Assembly: GCF_040054535.1 (NCBI RefSeq)
Contig: NC_090780.1
Location: 5,294,001-5,358,000 of the forward strand
Reading direction: 5' to 3'
Length of the DNA: 64,000 nt
Source: Antennarius striatus
Lineage: Eukaryota > Chordata > Actinopteri > Lophiiformes > Antennariidae
Shown here: in pieces, positions 20,306 through 32,984 of the stretch
How the letters are laid out: each line of letters begins with the position of its first letter
How positions within the stretch are numbered: the stretch's first letter is position 1
Notes under the pieces: generated by a model
Databases searched by the model: none
What the model was told of the DNA's origin: nothing
The model's input: the letters and a program-made list of their open reading frames with translations, nothing else
Position numbers and translations under genes: made by a program

Positions 20306-22660
20306 TTCCCATGGGCTCACCACCTGTGAGAGGGGCCATAGGGGTCGGGTGCACTGTTAGCTGGGTGGTGGCCGAAGGTGGGGACCTTGGTAATCCGATC
20401 CCCAGCTACAGAAGCTGGCTCTTGGAATGCGGAAAGTCACCTCTCTGGCAGGGAAGGAGCCCGAGCTGGTGTGTGAGGTTGAGAAGGTCCGACTAGATAT
20501 AGTCGGGCTCACCTCCACACACAGCTTGGGCTCTGGTACCAGTCCTCTCGAGAGGGGCTGGACTCTCTTCCACTCTGGAATTGCCCACAGTGAGAGACGC
20601 CGAGCAGGTGTGGGTATACTTATAGCCCCCCGGCTTGGTGCCTGTACTTTGGGGTTCACCTCGGTGGACGAGAGGGTAGCCTCCCTCCGCCTTCGGGTGG
20701 GGAGACGGGTCCTGACTGTTGTTTGTGCTTATGCACCAAGCAGCAGTTCAGAGTACCCACCCGTTTTGGAGTCCTTGGAGGAGGTGCTGGAGAGCACTCC
20801 CACTGGGGACTCCATCATTCTGCTGGGGGACTTCAACGCTCATGTGGGCAATGACAGTGAGACCTGGAAGGGTGTGATTGGGAGGAACGACCCCCCCGAT
20901 CAGAACCAGAGTGGTGTTCACTTATTGGACTTCTGTGCTCGTCACGGACTGTCAATAATGAACACCATGTTCGGACATAAGGGTGTCCATATGTGCACTT
21001 GGCACCAGGACACCCTAGGCCGCAGTTCGATGATCGACTTTGTGGTCGTGTCATCAGACTTACAGCCGCATGTCTTGGACACTCAGGTAAAGAGAGGGGC
21101 AGAGCTGTCAACTGATCACCACCTGGTGGTGTGTTGGCTCCGATGGTGGGGGAAGATGCCGGTCCGACCTGGCAGACCCAAACGTATTGTGAGGGTCTGC
21201 TGGGAACGCCTGGTGGAATCCCCTGTCAGAAGGAGTTTCAACTCCCACCTCCGGCAGAACTTCACCCACGTTCCGGGGGAGGCAGGGGATATTGAGTCTG
21301 AGTGGACCATGTTCCGTGCCTCCACTGGCGAAGCGGCCGACCGCAGCTGTGGCCGTAAGGTGGTCGGTGCCTGTCGTAGCGGCAACCCCAGAACCCGCTG
21401 GTGGACATCGGCGGTAAGGGATGCCGTCAAGCTGAAGAAGGAGTCCTTTTTGGCCGGTGGGACTCCTGAGGCAGCTGATCGGTACTGGCTGGCCAAGCGG
21501 AATGCAGCTTTGGTGGTTGCTGAGGCAAAAACTCGGGCGTGGGAGGAGTTCGTTGAGGCCTTGGAGGACGACTTCCAGACGACTTCGAGGAGATTCTGGT
21601 CCACCATCAGACGTCTCAGGAGGGGGAAGCAGTGCAGCATCAACACTGTGTATAGTGGGGATGGGGCGCTGCTGACCTCAACTCGGGACGTTGTGACTTG
21701 GTGGGGAGAATATTTCGAAGACTTCCTCAATTCCTCAGACACGTCTTCCCATGAGGAAGCAGAGTCTGGGTTCTGAGGCGGGCGCTGAGCTCACCGAGGT
21801 GGTTAAAAAGCTCCTCGGTGGCAGGGCCCCGGGGGTGGATGAGATCCGCCCGGAGTTCCTAAAGGCTCTGGATGTTGTGGGACTGTCCTGGTTGACATGC
21901 CTCTGTAACATCGTGTGGACGTCGGGGACAGTGCCTCTGGATTGACAGACTGGAGTGGTGGTCCCCCTTTTTAAGAAGGGGTGTGTTCCAACTACAGGGG
22001 GATCACACTCCTCAGCCTCCCTGGCAAGGTCTATTCAGGGGTTCTGGAGGAGGGTCTGTCGGGAAGTCGAATCTCGGATTCAGGAGGAGCAGTGTGGTTT
22101 TCGTCCTGGCCGTGGAACAGTGGACCAGCTCTACACCCTCCGCAGGGTCCTTGGGGGGGCATGGAAGTTCGCCCAACCAGTCTACATGTGTTTTGTGGAC
22201 TTGGAGAAGGCGTTCGACCGTGTTCCTTGGGGGGTTCTGTGGGGGGTGCTTCGGGAGTATAGGGTACCGAACCCCTTGATAAGGGCTGTTCGCTCCCTGT
22301 ACGACCAATGTCAGAGTTTGGTCCGCATTGCCGGCAGTAAGTCGGATTCGTTTCCAAGGCTGCCCTTTGTCACCGATTCTGTTCATAACTTTTATGAAGG
22401 GACTCAGAGTCGAGCCACTGCTCTTCTGCATCGAGAGGAGCCAGATGAGGTGGCTCGGCCATCTGGTTAGGATGCCTCCTGGACGCCTCCCTGGTGAGGT
22501 GTTCCGGGGACGACCCAGGATACGCTGGAGAGATTATGTCTCCCGGATGGCCTGGGAACGCCTTGGGATTCTCCCGGAGGAGCTGGACGAAGTGGCTAGG
22601 GAGAGGGAAGTCTGGGCTTCTCTGCCTAAGCTGCTGCCCCCGCGACCCAACCCCGGATAA
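20303..22660 (+). pseudogene. Broken Rex3 ORF
   Basis: The endonuclease frame 20427-21776 is open for 449 codons ([50 protein letters not shown]) and stops at ESGF. The RT continues in other frames: 21751-21945 (GVDEIRPEFLK, then a TGA in place of the W of WQTGVVVPL), 21955-22470 and 21981-22262 (CSNYRGITLLSLPGK, EEQCGFRPGRGT, CFVDLEKAFDRVP), then 22328-22660. There are at least four frame changes, one in-frame stop and the internal deletion, so this copy is dead. Confidence 0.85.
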
Positions 22661-22680
22661 GCGGAGGAAGATGGATGGAT
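20303..22680 (+). mobile_element. Rex3 (RTE-clade) LINE copy
   Basis: It begins with GGGCTCACCACCTGTGAGAG and carries the Rex3 endonuclease and part of the RT. The segments GACAGACTGGAGTGGTGGT (21945-21963) and GGCTGCCCTTTGTCACCG (22359-22376) match the two conserved sites commonly used to detect Rex3 in fish. The 3' end RPRIRWRDYVSRMAWERLGI, EELDEVAREREVW, LLPPRPNPG precedes GATGGATGG and a (ATTATG)n tail. The region between GCPLSPILF and VEPLLFCIERSQ is missing, so most of the RT palm and thumb is deleted. Confidence 0.9.
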
Positions 22681-22770
22681 TATGATTATGATTATGATTA
22701 TGATTATGATTATGATTATGATTATGATTATGATTACGATTACGATTACGATTACGATTATTATTAGTAT
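22678..22770. repeat. (ATTATG)n / (ATTACG)n hexamer repeat at Rex3 3' end
   Basis: About 10 ATTATG units followed by about 5 ATTACG units and ATTATTATT. It grew from the Rex3 tail. The unit switch suggests that one substitution spread over part of the array. Confidence 0.9.
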
Positions 22771-23775
22771 TATTATGTACCTGTATATTGCTGATTATAA
22801 GACTAATGATCAGCGTTGTAGGGAGTCAGATGAAAGGATTGGTAGACGTAATTCAGAGCTTGTGATGCCAAGTACTCCTTTAAAACCAGTAGGAGTATTT
22901 AAATGCATTGAAAAATCTAGAAGAATGTATTTAGTAGGGTTGATCCGGATACTCATTTCATACGAGTATCCGGTACAGATAACGCATTTTTGACGAACGC
23001 GAGTACAATACGATTAAAACCCTTTAATACTCGTGATCGGACTGAAGGAAAATCATCCCGACTGTTTTCACGCCCTGTGATTGGCCAGCCACACATACTT
23101 TCCTCCCCTCCATACAGACTGCAGCTAGAGTGGAGTTTGTCCCTGTCCCACTCTCCGGCACACGCAGACAATTATTGATCTCTGTGTTGGTGGCTTCACT
23201 GTTCCTCACGTCTTTCTTCCTAGGTTTTCTTCAGTTTGCCTCTTTTTCGGTGTTTGGTTACGATGTGAACTTTCTTGTTGTTTTTTTGTTGCACGTACAC
23301 GTGCATTTAACCACCCTCCATCCCCAGGAGACAAGAAAGCCTGCCGCAGCTCATGGGGCCAGCCGCGGGGACCGAGCGAAATGTGACCTTCCATAGTCCC
23401 CCAAACCCGAGTATAGGGTCTCACACCCCCACATGTCCGTCCGGCATCCTGCAAGCCCAGACACACCAAAGATCCCGACGAGGAAGCATTCTTCCTACCC
23501 TGTGCTGCAGTGCTACCCTCTGTGGAATTTAGTGCATTAAAAGTCGGGAGGAAAGCCGAGTGCTGTGCAGACTCCTCAAGACATTGCAGGGCTCCCTCCA
23601 AAGTGTGTGTTGCATTAAAATTGGAGGATGGAGGGGGAAAAAATGGGGCGTATATGGGCAGGATGCGGCACCCTGGAGCACTGCAATCCGCCCCACAACC
23701 GAGCCCACTGCCCTCGCTCCCACCTGTTCCCAAAGCCCTAACTGTGCCCTATATGTGCCTAAAAGTTACTATGTA
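22771..23775. other. Unresolved repeat-like sequence, no gene seen
   Basis: About 22936-23045 contains GTTGATCCGGATACTC and ACGAGTATCCGG, an inverted motif typical of fish hAT-type non-autonomous elements. The rest (23200-23760) is GC-richer with scattered short frames on both strands and nothing I recognise. Confidence 0.35.
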
Positions 23776-24641
23776 CAGTGGTACCTCTACTTACGAAATC
23801 AATTGGTTCTGGAAGAAACGCAGAGTAGTAGACGCATTTTCCATGCAAATGCCCTAATTGGTTCCAAGCCCCCCAAAATTCAGACATAAATGTTTTATAA
23901 AGCATAAAAATGCATCAAAACATGTAACAAATACATGTTACAATTAGATTATAATACAATAAATGAGAGTTGTGCATAATGTAAAAAACAAAGAATAAAG
24001 AGTGAAAATGATGGTCATTTACCTTTTAACTGCTGTCCTCAATTGTTTTTTGCCCTCTTTGGTTCATGCGCTCTTACCTCACCATGCCGAACAACAGAGT
24101 GAATTCCAGTCCTCCTTTTGAACTTCTCCAATCACCCACATGATGCCTTAAACTCCTTAAACTTCCTTTTGTTTTAATAACGTGGCAATTGTAGATGCAA
24201 AATGAACACATCCCTTTTTCATGCTTTTCTATTATCTCTTGCTTTGTTTGTATGGACAAAAAACTCTTTTCTTAATCTTTTCTTTTCCTCTTTTCTCCGT
24301 CACGTTCTTGGGGTCCATAGCGAATACTCAAAAAGTTAATATATTTGGGTAAATCAGAACACCTCATGGGTCGAGGGCAGAGACCTATCTAGCTACACAC
24401 AGAGGTCCCTCTTAGCCAATGGGATGCCGGGAAGATGCTAGTTGATAGCCAATGGCAGAGCAGCTATAAGAATGTTGCGTTCAGGAACCTTTGGGAGCTG
24501 CGAGTAGCAGCCCATACTGTATTTTTACCTTTCGTACATCGAAATTTCTTTCATAACTAGAGACAATACTTTCCTGTTGCGGAGTTTCGTAAGTAGAAAA
24601 TTTCGTATGTAGAGACATTCATAAGTAGAGGTACCACAGTG
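23776..24641. mobile_element. Non-autonomous DNA transposon with terminal inverted repeats
   Basis: The left end CAGTGGTACCTCTACTTACG AAAT is mirrored at the right end (plus strand ...CATAAGTAGAGGTACCAC AG). A second inverted block CTACTTACGAAA lies further in (24589-24600 region). Length is about 866 bp and no transposase frame is seen. The ends resemble hAT-type CAGTGGTACC elements. No clear 8-bp target duplication could be read. Confidence 0.65.
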
Positions 24642-24689
24642 CACTGTGAGATATGTGAGGTGAACATTGGGAGGCAATCTGGTGTGGGA

Positions 24690-25258
24690 CCGGCATCACA
24701 GCCAGACAATCAGCCCGAGCCGACAACCTGGCCCTCTCGAACACCACTGGTGATGGGAAACCACTCAGTCTCTGCTGTTGATGCGACACAGCTCTGTGCG
24801 TTGCTGTAGAGCAGGGCAACGATCTTAGGTGGTGCTCCAAGGATCTGTAGGATACTCCAGAGCGAGGCATGGCAGACAGTGTCAGAGGCAGCCTTTAAAT
24901 CGATGAATCCGATGTATAGATAGATCTTTGCGGAATTCATGGGTCTTCTCTATGAGCAGGCGAACGGCAGAGATGTGGTCTGTAGTGGAGCGGTTATAGG
25001 CATGAAGGCTATCTGCTGGAGACGGCGGTGACTTCGGCTGGGAGAGCACGGGTGAGCAAGATCCTGGTGAAGAGCTGGTCGGGAATGGAGAGAAGTTTAA
25101 TTCCTTTGTGGTTGTTGCAGACTGGCCTGTCACCCTTGTGTTTCCAGAGGGGCAGGATGACTCCTCTGGTCCAGTCACTGCGGAGCCTCTCTTTCTCCCA
25201 CACAGGGCTGAAGGTGTGGGTAAGCCACTCAACAATACTGTCACCGTCAGATTTTAAC
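24690..25258 (-). mobile_element. LINE reverse-transcriptase fragment, unclassified
   Basis: Minus-strand frames give DSIVEWLTHTFSPVWE, RGVILPLWKHKGDRPVCNNH, KGIKLLSIPDQLFTRIL, NRSTTDHISAVRLLIEK, YIGFIDLKAASDTVCHASLW and GVREGQVV: the ordered blocks of a non-LTR RT. The frame changes between them (24710-24940, 24882-25244, 25009-25260) show decay. The clade is not resolved. Confidence 0.75.
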
Positions 25259-25317
25259 ATTTTTTTATTTTTTTATTTTTTATTTTTTCAGCCATTACTA
25301 TCCAAAAGCTGTTGAGT

Positions 25318-25425
25318 TGATCCACTGGATTTTAAGAAAGTTCTTGAAGACATTTCGTCTCTCATCCAAGAGACTTCTTCAGTTCTGAAGAAGTCTGTGA
25401 TAGTAGAGGTCCCTTGAGCAGGGCA
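25318..25425. repeat. Dispersed repeat with internal palindrome
   Basis: GAAGACATTTCGTCTCTCAT then CCAAGAGACTTCTTCAGTTC TGAAGAAGTCT. The AGACTTCTTCAG / CTGAAGAAGTCT halves are an inverted repeat. The motif is widespread in fish genomes. The element family is not identified. Confidence 0.5.
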
Positions 25426-26459
25426 TGACCTCTGAACTGCTAGTTAGGTATGTGCCTGGTTGTTTTCTTTTAAGGAGAGGATGTCATAAAAAGAAGAATT
25501 ATTAACTCTTTAATGGCATCATTCCACAGGTGTTGTTTTACTGTTGTTTCTCTGCCCCCATCCCTTAGAAAAATAATGTTAACGGGGAACGCCCCAAGTG
25601 AATAAAGGAGAGGGTTCGGCAGAGGCATTTCGAGAACGGGTTGGAGATCCGTAATTGAGCACATCTGTGTCCGTTCTCCTCGTGAGTAAAAAATATAAAC
25701 TGTTGTCTTCTCCTTTTTGTGAGTGTGTTTTAAATGTTCTAGGTTGTTTGAACCTGACACTTCTTATGATTGTCTTCTTTATCTGCAGGTATTGGAGAAA
25801 ATTTCCATGTCTTATTTCAAATGTGTCAAACAGATTTGTATATGTAATTAGTCTATTATCTTAGAGAAGGTGATGGAGGTGGGTGAACCCTTTCTCTGCC
25901 CATGTGCTAAAATAGAGAGTTTTTTTATTGTTAATAAAATCTGGATTGTGCCATTTTGGGGAGAGCATACCAGGTTATAATTGAGATTTTGTAATATCAA
26001 GGGTTTTCCAGCAAGCCGATAAGGTGGAGGCAATCAAAGGATTCTTGGAGCAAGGATGCTGTTTAAGGGTTGAGGTTATAAAGGGAAGATCAGAAAGATT
26101 GATGTGATTACAGTCTCTCTGTTCTAGTTCCAGTCAGGAGTTATAATCTTCATGTGGATGGATCCACTTGATCAGATATTGTAATTGGTTTGATAAGTAA
26201 TACTGCAGGTGCACAATGTACATTATAGAGTAGAGCTCACACAAATCAATCATGCATTCATCATTCATTCAATCAATTACTCATTAAATCTAAACTACTG
26301 AAAATACATGACATGATAAGCTATAGAACTGTTCAACTCATGTATAAAGCAGCCAAGAATAGTTTAATGAATCCAACTACCAACTTAGAGGAAACACATC
26401 ATTTTTGCAGAAGAAAGCAAGAACTACTAAAAATATTTTCTTTTATCTTTTACTTTTGA
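25426..26459. other. No gene seen
   Basis: AT-rich intergenic sequence with short unsupported frames only (for example 25470-25760 minus, 25655-25864 plus). Confidence 0.5.
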
Positions 26460-26890
26460 GGTGGCAGTCGCTCATGGGAGGAGCAGGCGCCCATTAATCA
26501 GAGATCGGCGGTTTGAATCCTGCTCCCGCCCAGCCATTCTCAGAGTGTGTGCTGTCAGTGGGAGGTGTCAGCTCATCTCCCTGCCACCGCCGAGGCAATC
26601 TTGATTAAGACGCCATCCTCCTTACAAGCTGGTCGATTGGGGCACACACCGAAGTTGCTGACCATCACTCTGCCTCACCTGTACTGTTTGTTGTTCTACT
26701 AATTGCATGCCTACAGGCCCAGAGTGTGTTGCGTTTGTTTCAGGGGTCTGTACACAACATTGTATGCTTTGTCTAACACATATACTGTATGCATGTACAT
26801 ACTGAGTGTAAAGTTAACTTCCCCATCGAGGATGATAAAGTGGACTGTCTTTCTTTCTTACTGGTATCAAACCTTGGAACAAATTGGACA
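26460..26890 (+). mobile_element. tRNA-headed SINE, plus strand
   Basis: The head is GGTGGCAGTCGCTCATGGGA then GGAGCAGG (diverged A box) and GCGGTTTGAATCCTGC (B box), followed by GTGGGAGGTGTCAGCTCATC, the GCATGCCTACAGGCCC segment, a CTGTACACAACATT segment and a tail near CTTCCCCATCGAGGATGATA AAG. It has the same architecture as 49541-49922 but is more diverged. Confidence 0.75.
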
Positions 26891-27091
26891 ACAAAGTTAG
26901 GAGGTTGTAATGGCAAGCAAGTTATTTAACATGTATGAACGTGTGAGTTTTGACCATTGTAATGCACTGTGGCATAGCATAGGTGAGTGCTAGTTATTTT
27001 TTACAGTAAACAAATTAAAGCAGACAGCACAGTATCATGGCTGCTCTTTTCATGTAAAAGCAACAGTGCTGTGATTGATAAACTATAGAAG
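26891..27091. other. No gene seen
   Basis: Spacer between two oppositely oriented SINEs. Confidence 0.4.
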
Positions 27092-27514
27092 AAAGAAGAA
27101 AGAAAGAAAGTCCACTTTATTGTCCCCCACGGGGAAATTGTCTTTCTCACTCCACACTACAATTACATACTGTATGTGTTAGATCATGCATACATACATA
27201 GTTGTATACAGGCCTCTGAAACACAACACACTAGGAGCCTGTGGGTATGCAATTAGTAACATGAAACATCAAACAGCAGGGGGAGGCAGAGTGACGGGTC
27301 GCGCATGAATAATCGCACCCCAAACAAGTAGCTTGCAGGGGGGATGGTGTCTTGCTCAAGAGCGCCACGGCAGTGGCTGGGAGGTGAGCTGACACCTCCC
27401 ACCGTCAGCTCACACTCCGGAGGATGTCCTGGTGGGAGCGGGACTCGAACCACCGATGGCTGGGTGATCTGTCTTCAAGACGTCTGTTCTACCGCTGAGC
27501 CACTGCCACCCCAT
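27092..27514 (-). mobile_element. tRNA-headed SINE, minus strand
   Basis: On the minus strand: GGGGTGGCAGTGGCTCAGCG then GTAGAACAG (A box), GGTGGTTCGAGTCCCGCTCC (B box), the GAGGTGAGCTGACA body, and a tail whose plus-strand form is GTCCACTTTATTGTCCCCCA CGGGGAAATTG. It is well preserved. It lies about 200 bp from and inverted to the SINE at 26460-26890. Confidence 0.82.
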
Positions 27515-27604
27515 ACTAATAACTCTTTAACGAAGAAAGATTTTCCCTAGTATTTAGATTCATATTGGCATCATTGGCTAATGGGTAAATTGGTTAAATT
27601 TCTA

Positions 27605-27740
27605 GTATTTAAATTCTTCAGGGTCTGCTGGAGCCTATCTCAGCTGGCTACAGGCAAGAGGTTGTTTACATTGTGGACAACATAACAGCTCATCACAGGG
27701 ATACATGATAACCATGCACACTCACACATACATTTCTTCA
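27605..27740 (+). repeat. Ancient interspersed repeat fragment
   Basis: GGGTCTGCTGGAGCCTATCT then CAGCTGGCTACAGGCAAGAG and TCATCACAGGGATACATG. It matches the common vertebrate-type tail sequence also seen decayed at 36110-36340. Confidence 0.55.
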
Positions 27741-30700
27741 GGTTTTAACTCAGTAAACTTTGATGAAACTTACCTAATTCCATAGTAACAAAAGAGCCCT
27801 TATAAAACTATCTGATCCAGATGATGATTTGGATCTCCACCAAAATAATGAATTGCTGTTGGGCATTACCCTACTTCTACAAAAATTAAATAAAACTAAA
27901 TCCATTCCGATCATACAGACAAACAGACTAATCAGTGCTACTAGAGACATGAATTCCTTGCTGGAGCTAAATAAAATTGAGATATTTATTCAGTCATTTT
28001 GCCACCTATTTTATGACTGATCAGATACTATTGAAGTTGCACCTTTATTGTAGTATTAGAAAAAACCAACAGATGGCGCTTTCTCCTCACCAGTTCTAAA
28101 TACTGCCTAATTTTAACTCTTTTTTTTTTTTTTTAATCCAGCAGACACCCAATCTCCCAACTGTCCTCCCAGCCTGAATGTTTCCACATGTCAGCACAAA
28201 GCTCTAAGCAGGTCTGGTTGAACATTTAGATATTTAGCAGCATGGTACAGCAATTACAAAAACACAAACACAAAAAAACACACTTTAGTTTGTGTTTGAT
28301 CCACCTCAACACATATTTCAACACAATATTTTGTTGATACATTGAGCTGATATAAACTCTGATAAAGCTAATGAGGGCTTCAGTTCTGTCTTTTGTAATT
28401 AATGTGACAACAACACTAAGGTGCAGTGAGTATCAGATTTAGTATTCAACTTGGCATAGTCACACCATTTATTTCTGGAAAAACTCAAGGAGACTCAAGG
28501 AGACAATTTTCCATAGATTATTGCACAAACATGCCATATTATCACACGAAAATAACTCCCCCACTGAGTGAATAGAGTAACTTAACTTTAATGGTAACTG
28601 ACTTGAAAAAGGTGCCACATTGTCCTATTTTCTTATGTTTTTCTTCACCTGTACACAGAGTGGTGGTGGCATGATAAATAATGTAGGACTGTAATGTCAG
28701 CACATGCCAATGTTGTATAACTTAACAAGTTCTGTTGCTCTTTGGCAAAGATAGCAATCTATGACTTTTTAATAGCGAGCCCATAAATATCTCCAGCAGT
28801 TCTGAATTTAGAGTTTTGTTAAAACTTTCTGCTGCTTTGCACCCTTTGTCATGATCCATACTCAACCAGAATAAATGGAAATTACATTCAGACTGCATGA
28901 ATTGGTAAAGTATAAAATCAGTGAATGCAGATACTGAGATTGCAGGTCCTAAAGTGACACTCTGCACGATCATCATAATGATCAGCAGCACCCAAGCCAC
29001 TACAAACACCACAGCACATAGTCATAAAGAATGAGACACTAACAACTCCCCCAAATGGAACATTTAACAGCAGGACAAGATGTGCACAAGCGAAACACCT
29101 TAACACACTGCCTCTCCCGCGTTTTGCAGGCGTGTTCCATCTTGTCTGCATTCCACACTATATGTGGAAAAATGGCTTGTGGAAAATTCCACCTTTGTGG
29201 AATTTAGTAGGAAGATGGGAGAGATAAGATGCAGAATCCTAGTTTGACAGGAAGAAGGTTGCAGGTCTTGGGTTTATGTGCTCAACAGGAATCAAAAACC
29301 CTGAGGGATGCTGGGTAGGCTGATCATAAAGATAAATCTCTGCCAACTGACGTGGTTGACACCAATTTCTACCATATATACATTTGTTTCTCTCATGAAA
29401 TACAATTTTTAGAAAGATATCTTGATCTGCAGGAGAATCCCTGAGTGAAGATCAAGCAAAAACTATTTCACTAGTTCATGATAAGACATACATTTATTGA
29501 GTACTGTCAAAGCACATACTGGTGCTTGCTTCCCATCAGGGCAAGTTTCAGCTTTCAGCTCATTCAGTTTCAGACTGCTTGTATCTTTGTGGTAAAAAGT
29601 ATTGGCATTTATTTGTTTTTTTAGAAGTTCACATACTAACATTTCAATGCTTGTTCATGAGATATTTTTTTCTCTGGTCAACAGTCCATCTCCTTCCTCT
29701 CCTCGTCTTAGCCTCTTAGTGTTATACACAGCTGGAAAGGGAGCCACTTATCTTAAATGTATTTCCAGTCTTAGGACAGCAGTTTATATCTTACCTGAGA
29801 GTGGTGGAGTTGTAGCATGCTTGCTACCCTGGGGCCTTAGACCCCTAAACCCCACCCCCATCCTCCTTTGGTGTGGTATCCTCACTGGTATCCTGGAAAT
29901 GGCCAAAATCTATTGCAGAGCCTCATTGTCATTGTGTATGTGGATACAGTACTGACAGAGCATTACTTTCTGATGTCGTGAAACTAGACAGGCATGAAAT
30001 TTTCTCTCAGTTCCTCACATATTTAAATACATCTTGATCTTGATTTAATACCTTCAGCTAACTATAAGAAGCACTGTAGATGTACATTTAAAGGAAAACA
30101 CTGATGAAGCGTAAAGCATATTTACGCTCTTGTAAAAAGACAGACAAAAGGAACAGTACCAATTTTATGTTTCTATAACAAAACTTTGAGATAGTTCATC
30201 TAAATCATTCTTATACTGGATGTCTTTTTTCCCCACCTGGTTCTGGCTAAATATCACAGTAGCTCATCAAACTCCAGCTAACCTGGTGTAAACCAGACTA
30301 ATATAGTGAACCATTAAATCCTCTGCATGTATGTGAATATTAAATGACCAGGTTTTCCACAAAAGTGAGCATTAGTTAGTGAAGATCAAGAAATGCCATC
30401 GTATTGATCATGACAGACCAAACTTTCACCTCGACAGTACACGACTCCCCACCTTCTCATCTTCTTGACTCTTTGTGACATGCAGTGCAACATTCCAGGC
30501 AGGCTGAGACACGAGGCAAGGTTGTTCTCAGCTTGAGGGAATCAGTTAATTTGGGTGGGTACATGGAAATGGGTGACACATGCAATACTGTCTCTCTAGT
30601 GTAAAAAATAAAATAAAAATCATGGCCCAATCATCACACCTCTCCACTGGTTAGGGTTATCGATGATTTGGAGAAAGACATTAGAGTGCATTGCTTTCAC

Positions 30701-31947
30701 AACATAATTTCATAACATAAAAGTCCGGAATATATTCAAAATTCAGAAATACATTTTTGCTCTTCTTTTGTTTACATATTCTACAATCAGATACTTCTTT
30801 TCTTCTTTTTTATGAAATGAGGTTCAAGTTTTCTATGACATTTCTAAGGGAGATAAATCCTCTAAATAGCATGCCATAGGAACTATCTTTTGAAAGAAGG
30901 GCAAAGAAGGTTTCAGCAGATGTAAAAATGTGCCAGTTACTTTAAAAAAGATGGCTTTGAAAGAAACAAAGAATGTTTATTTCAATGTCACAGCACAAAC
31001 AAAGTTTTCTGTTGCTGCAGTGAGACAGAACTCTTCTAAACTGGAAAAGTAATAGAAAGAAAATTTTTATGGGCAGAAATAAACCCACCTCATCTTCTTG
31101 AGTCACTTCATAAAGTGACTCAGTTGGCTATAATGCCACCTTCACAGTTGTGCCTTCTATCAACATGAAGTTATTTGGATCTAAATGCATCACTTATATA
31201 TGTTTGTACACACTTTAGTTGTCAGTTTGTGCTTGCATCAGTGTAACCAACGCAAACAAATGCAAGACAAATGCAATGAGTCAGATTTAGGTGTTCCTGT
31301 GATTTGAAAAAGTTTCTGTGGGGGAGGAGAGTATTTTGTCCAACATCTAGATCCTAAGTAAAATGGGACAGATTAGGGTGTGGATTTGCTTCAAGGCTGA
31401 AAAGGGGTGAGGCTTAACCCTGCTGCTGCATTGCAATTGGAGGACATGGAAGACAAAAATGCCTGTACCTGGTGCAGGTAAACAGACTGACAGTAGGCGC
31501 TGCAGGGTCATATTGGCTGGCAGGATTTAATGCAGTTCTTTGACTTTAATTAACCAACCATTATGGATGAGCTGACTTTTTTTTCTTTGCTCTTGTACAG
31601 AATTGTATTATATGTAACATCTGTAGGTTTATTTCCTTGTTCCTTCTCAGGCATTGATACTTTTTTTTTCTTGACAGCTTGTACATTTCAAACATTTCAC
31701 TTCATCAACCAGGTGAGTTGGAGTTGAAGGTTAACCAGGTGGCAATGCAATTTTATCCATTATTGTCAGTCTTGGAGGTGATTGGGGATTTGACAATGAC
31801 GATGTGATAGAGGGTTTCATTTGTGTGGGTTTGGTCTATACATGTTTAGCAGAGCTCTGCATTCATTGGAGTCAAAAGACAGCGAAAGGTTGGAAAACAT
31901 TAAAAGCAGGTCCTGTCTTGTGAGGGGAGAGGCCTCCTCGGCACATC

Positions 31948-31949
<2 letters not shown>
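27741..31949. other. Intergenic, no gene seen
   Basis: About 4.2 kb of AT-rich sequence. Frames such as 28722-29012 and 28918-29151 (minus) and 29602-29955 (plus) lack motifs, codon structure or splice support. No clear repeat boundaries were recognised apart from a poly-T run near 28120. Confidence 0.5.

Positions 31950-32035
<86 letters not shown>
31950..32035. repeat. (AC)n microsatellite
   Basis: Uninterrupted AC run of about 86 bp. Thr-His and Cys-Val frames over it are artefacts. Confidence 0.97.
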
Positions 32036-32037
<2 letters not shown>

Positions 32038-32984
32038 TACAATGAGACATGAATGAACACACAACAAAAACCTGTTTTTCATGTCTGTTTCTTTTAACTA
32101 ATCTGCCACTGCTGTCCTAACAGGAAAAGAAGGAATAACATCATGGAAAACAATGACAGCAATCAGCAACCATCCTATTCACGGTGATTCTTCAGAAGTG
32201 GTGCTGGCAGGCTCCCTGGTCTAATGAAACAATCTATGTATTCTATCCTTCATTCCACCGGAGTCTGTATTAATTGCCAATCAGATTTCAGTGGTTTGAA
32301 GAGTAAAATGCATTGAATTTATCATCAGAGATTTCCAAAACACTTTACCACAGTAGAGACTGTTGTAATGGATGTAACTTTTACAATAAAAGCAAGTGGT
32401 ACTCTTGGTATCAAAATATCAATCTTGTTGGTTGGTTTTCATTATCTTTTCATGTCAACCAGGTGTTGAATATGTGTTTGGCACAAGCACAAAAAGTGGA
32501 CTTCTTCGCCTTTCCTGCATTGCGACAGCTGTTGAGTAGTGCTGCAATGATTGCACGTTGTAAGGTTTTTTTGCAATCTCAAACTCACAGACCCACTTTA
32601 TGTCCTCTTTACCCTCACTCTCAGAAGTTGTTATGTCCTCTCTGTCTTCCTGCCCATGCTTGTGGAAGATATTGGAATCAATTAATGACTCCTAAATTCC
32701 CATATATGCCGTATCCACATCATCATCATCTTCCAGGCTTTTGCCAAGACATACTGTGTCACCTGTGTCTTCTCCTCTTTTAACAACACCTGCATAACCC
32801 AGAGAGATATTCTGAGTGTACTGAAATACTCAGCACTGAGTAAAAACCATCTTTTTCATTATTAATATAGGTATAGTTTTCCCATCAGGTTTTCCACTTG
32901 TTCTCTGTGGGTCAATTAACCTGCCTTATCAGCATGAGACATTTACCAGATCCTTATCAACAGCTTAATTATAGGCATTTTATT
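32036..32984. other. No gene seen
   Basis: Contains the 156-codon plus frame 32313-32783, which I reject as coding for lack of motifs or splice context. Confidence 0.45.

Noticed and set aside
23776..24641. Tc1/mariner assignment for the TIR element
   Set aside because: The ends are CAGTGGTACC and no TA duplication flanks them; a hAT-type element fits better, though it is also unproven.
29602..29955. 117-codon plus frame
   Set aside because: No recognised domain, low-quality start, intergenic composition.
32313..32783. 156-codon plus-strand frame
   Set aside because: No motif, no good start or splice context, biased composition; open by chance.
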